Source of the DNA: Bacteriovoracaceae bacterium
Lineage (GTDB): Bacteria; Bdellovibrionota; UBA1018
Direction of reading: 5' to 3'
Length of the DNA stretch: 6,126 nucleotides
NCBI GenBank assembly: GCA_947500275.1
Contig: CANMSW010000143.1
Coordinates: forward strand, 1-6,126
Part shown: in pieces, positions 5,215 through 6,126 of the stretch
Layout: each line of letters opens with the position of its first letter
Numbering within the stretch: position 1 is the stretch's first letter
The notes under the pieces: model-generated
Seen by the model: the letters and a program-made list of their open reading frames with translations, nothing else
Told to the model about the DNA's origin: nothing
Databases searched by the model: none
Made by a program: the position numbers and the translations under genes

Positions 5215-5832
5215 TTACTCCGTTACCCCATCGGGCTGACTTAATCTTTGGTTTACGAATTCAAGGAGTTCATTGCAGGCCCGATCCAGACGATCGTTAA
5301 TAATGATGTGATCGAATTGGGGGGCTGCTTCCATTTCATGCTGCGCGTTTTTCATCCGTTTAGCGACGACTTCGTCCGAGTCCGTTCCGCGGGAACGTAA
5401 ACGTGCCTCGAGGGTCTGGAGATCGGGGGGGGATACAAAAATAGTCATGCAGCGAGAGCCATAGGCCTTTCTCAGGCTTGCTGCTCCCTGGACGTCGATA
5501 TCCAGTACGACATGTTTTCCGTCCCGAAAGGAGCTCTCAATCGTTTCCTTTGAAGTTCCGTAATAATGACCATGGACGTTGGCCCATTCAGCAAATCGCC
5601 CTTTCTGGATTTGGTCTTCAAACTTCGCCCGGTCTACAAAGTGATATTCGATCCCATCTTTCTCGTTCCCACGGGGTGCCCGTGTGGTGGTGGACACGGA
5701 GAGTCTTGCGTCCGGGCGTGCTTGGAGTAGACGCGAGCAGAGGGTCGTCTTTCCGGCGCCACTCGGGGCCGAAATGACAATCAGGATGGGGTTTACAGAA
5801 GATGAGGTAATGGACTGGTTTTTCGAGTTCAT
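5215..5832 (-). CDS. gmk: Guanylate kinase
   Basis: This 205-residue cytoplasmic enzyme converts GMP and ATP to GDP and ADP in purine nucleotide synthesis and salvage. The P-loop is APSGAGKTT (22-30). The GMP-binding region follows: STTTRAPRGNEKDG (47-60) with R51 and R54, EYHF (62-65), and HYYGTS (89-94). A core strand carries VLDIDVQGA (109-117), and the lid has LRSRGTDSDEVVAKRM (145-160). Length is close to the family norm (E. coli 207), with a 14-residue polar N-terminal extension. The ATG is the only Met before the P-loop, but it has no visible ribosome binding site: the 15-base gap to the yicC stop is A/T-rich and even contains ATG-ATT-TAG (5845-5837), so initiation may depend on coupling to yicC. 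The neighbour rel consumes its product line (GDP/GTP). (p)ppGpp inhibits Gmk strongly in Firmicutes and weakly in most proteobacteria; which applies here cannot be read from the sequence. Confidence 0.97.
   Translation of the reverse strand: MNSKNQSITSSSVNPILIVISAPSGAGKTTLCSRLLQARPDARLSVSTTTRAPRGNEKDGIEYHFVDRAKFEDQIQKGRFAEWANVHGHYYGTSKETIESSFRDGKHVVLDIDVQGAASLRKAYGSRCMTIFVSPPDLQTLEARLRSRGTDSDEVVAKRMKNAQHEMEAAPQFDHIIINDRLDRACNELLEFVNQRLSQPDGVTE
5218..5221 (-). promoter_or_regulatory. rel ribosome binding site overlapping the gmk 3' end
   Basis: Read on the minus strand, GGAG is followed directly by the TAA stop of gmk, with 12 bases from GGAG to the rel ATG. The spacing is long but usable. 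It is the only purine-rich site available, so ribosomes finishing gmk probably help start rel. Confidence 0.5.
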
Positions 5833-5847
5833 TTTTCTAAATCATTT

Positions 5848-6126
5848 TTATGCGAGATTCAGGACCTGCTCGCGAATTTGTTCCAGGCGAACCTTAGCCG
5901 CGAGTACATGCTCCGAAACTGGAAGATCTTGGGCTTTGTTGCCCAGGGTGTTGATTTCACGCCCCAACTCCTGAAGGAGGAATTCAAGCTTTCTTCCGAC
6001 AGCGCCGCCTTCGCTCAGGGTTCTTCGGAGGTGCTCTAAGTGGCCTCCGAATCGAGTGAGTTCTTCTTCAATGTCAGTCCGATCCAAAAGAATTCCAAGT
6101 TCCTGCGCGATGCGGGATTCAAGAAT
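5848..6126 (-). CDS. yicC: YicC family protein, C-terminal fragment (5' end beyond the window)
   Basis: The last 92 residues of a YicC/YloC-family protein; the frame is open to the window edge. The C-terminal domain (DUF1732) is recognisable by DIEEELTRFGGHLE, GGAVGRKLEFLLQEL, REINTLGNK and a final EQIREQVLNLA, which closely parallel E. coli YicC (EELDRL, PVGRKLDFLMQELNREANTLGSK, EQMREQVQNIE). Family members have been reported as endoribonucleases, with the E. coli protein linked to small-RNA turnover, so an RNA-processing role is likely but not shown here. The TTG at 6087-6085 is internal, not the start. The next gene, gmk, begins 15 bases downstream; yicC-gmk is a widely conserved pair. Confidence 0.95.
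   Translation of the reverse strand: MLESRIAQELGILLDRTDIEEELTRFGGHLEHLRRTLSEGGAVGRKLEFLLQELGREINTLGNKAQDLPVSEHVLAAKVRLEQIREQVLNLA

Overview
The window looks like chromosomal DNA from a Gram-negative bacterium of intermediate GC content. I see no insertion sequence, phage gene, tRNA, rRNA or CRISPR array. The gene order yicC-gmk-rel, the bifunctional RelA/SpoT-type enzyme, a small signal-peptide-bearing beta-barrel-like protein and a secreted subtilase with a CUB-like tail would suit a Bdellovibrionota or former deltaproteobacterial lineage. That assignment is an inference from gene content and style, not a proven identity.

Plus-strand half (1-2983). A subtilisin-family protease enters from the left edge and ends at 864. 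Sixty-six bases later a textbook intrinsic terminator (930-969) lies inside the N-terminal coding part of the next reading frame (881-1579), a membrane-anchored, highly charged protein of unknown function. A gene-poor stretch (1580-1917) follows. It holds a long nested hairpin (1696-1743), a -24/-12-like promoter candidate (1781-1796) and a possible long-range pairing that would cover a ribosome binding site. Next come a small helical protein (1918-2268) with a weak resemblance to the flagellar chaperone FliS, and a small probable outer-membrane beta-barrel protein (2377-2904). The block closes with a very strong intrinsic terminator (2930-2983).

Minus-strand half (6126-2998). This is a tightly packed conserved operon read right to left: yicC (its 3' end only), gmk and rel. 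Intergenic gaps are 15 and 9 bases. Gmk makes GDP from GMP; Rel makes and destroys (p)ppGpp from GDP/GTP. The operon therefore pairs guanine-nucleotide supply with the stringent-response alarmone. The omega-subunit gene rpoZ, which lies between gmk and spoT in E. coli, is absent here, and the rel ribosome binding site overlaps the end of gmk. The two halves converge at 2904-2998.

The housekeeping half is ordinary and secure. The more curious signals are in the plus-strand half: a terminator embedded in a coding sequence, a structured intergenic element, and a lineage-specific small gene with a possible sigma-54 promoter. I did not find a convincing new defence or mobile system.
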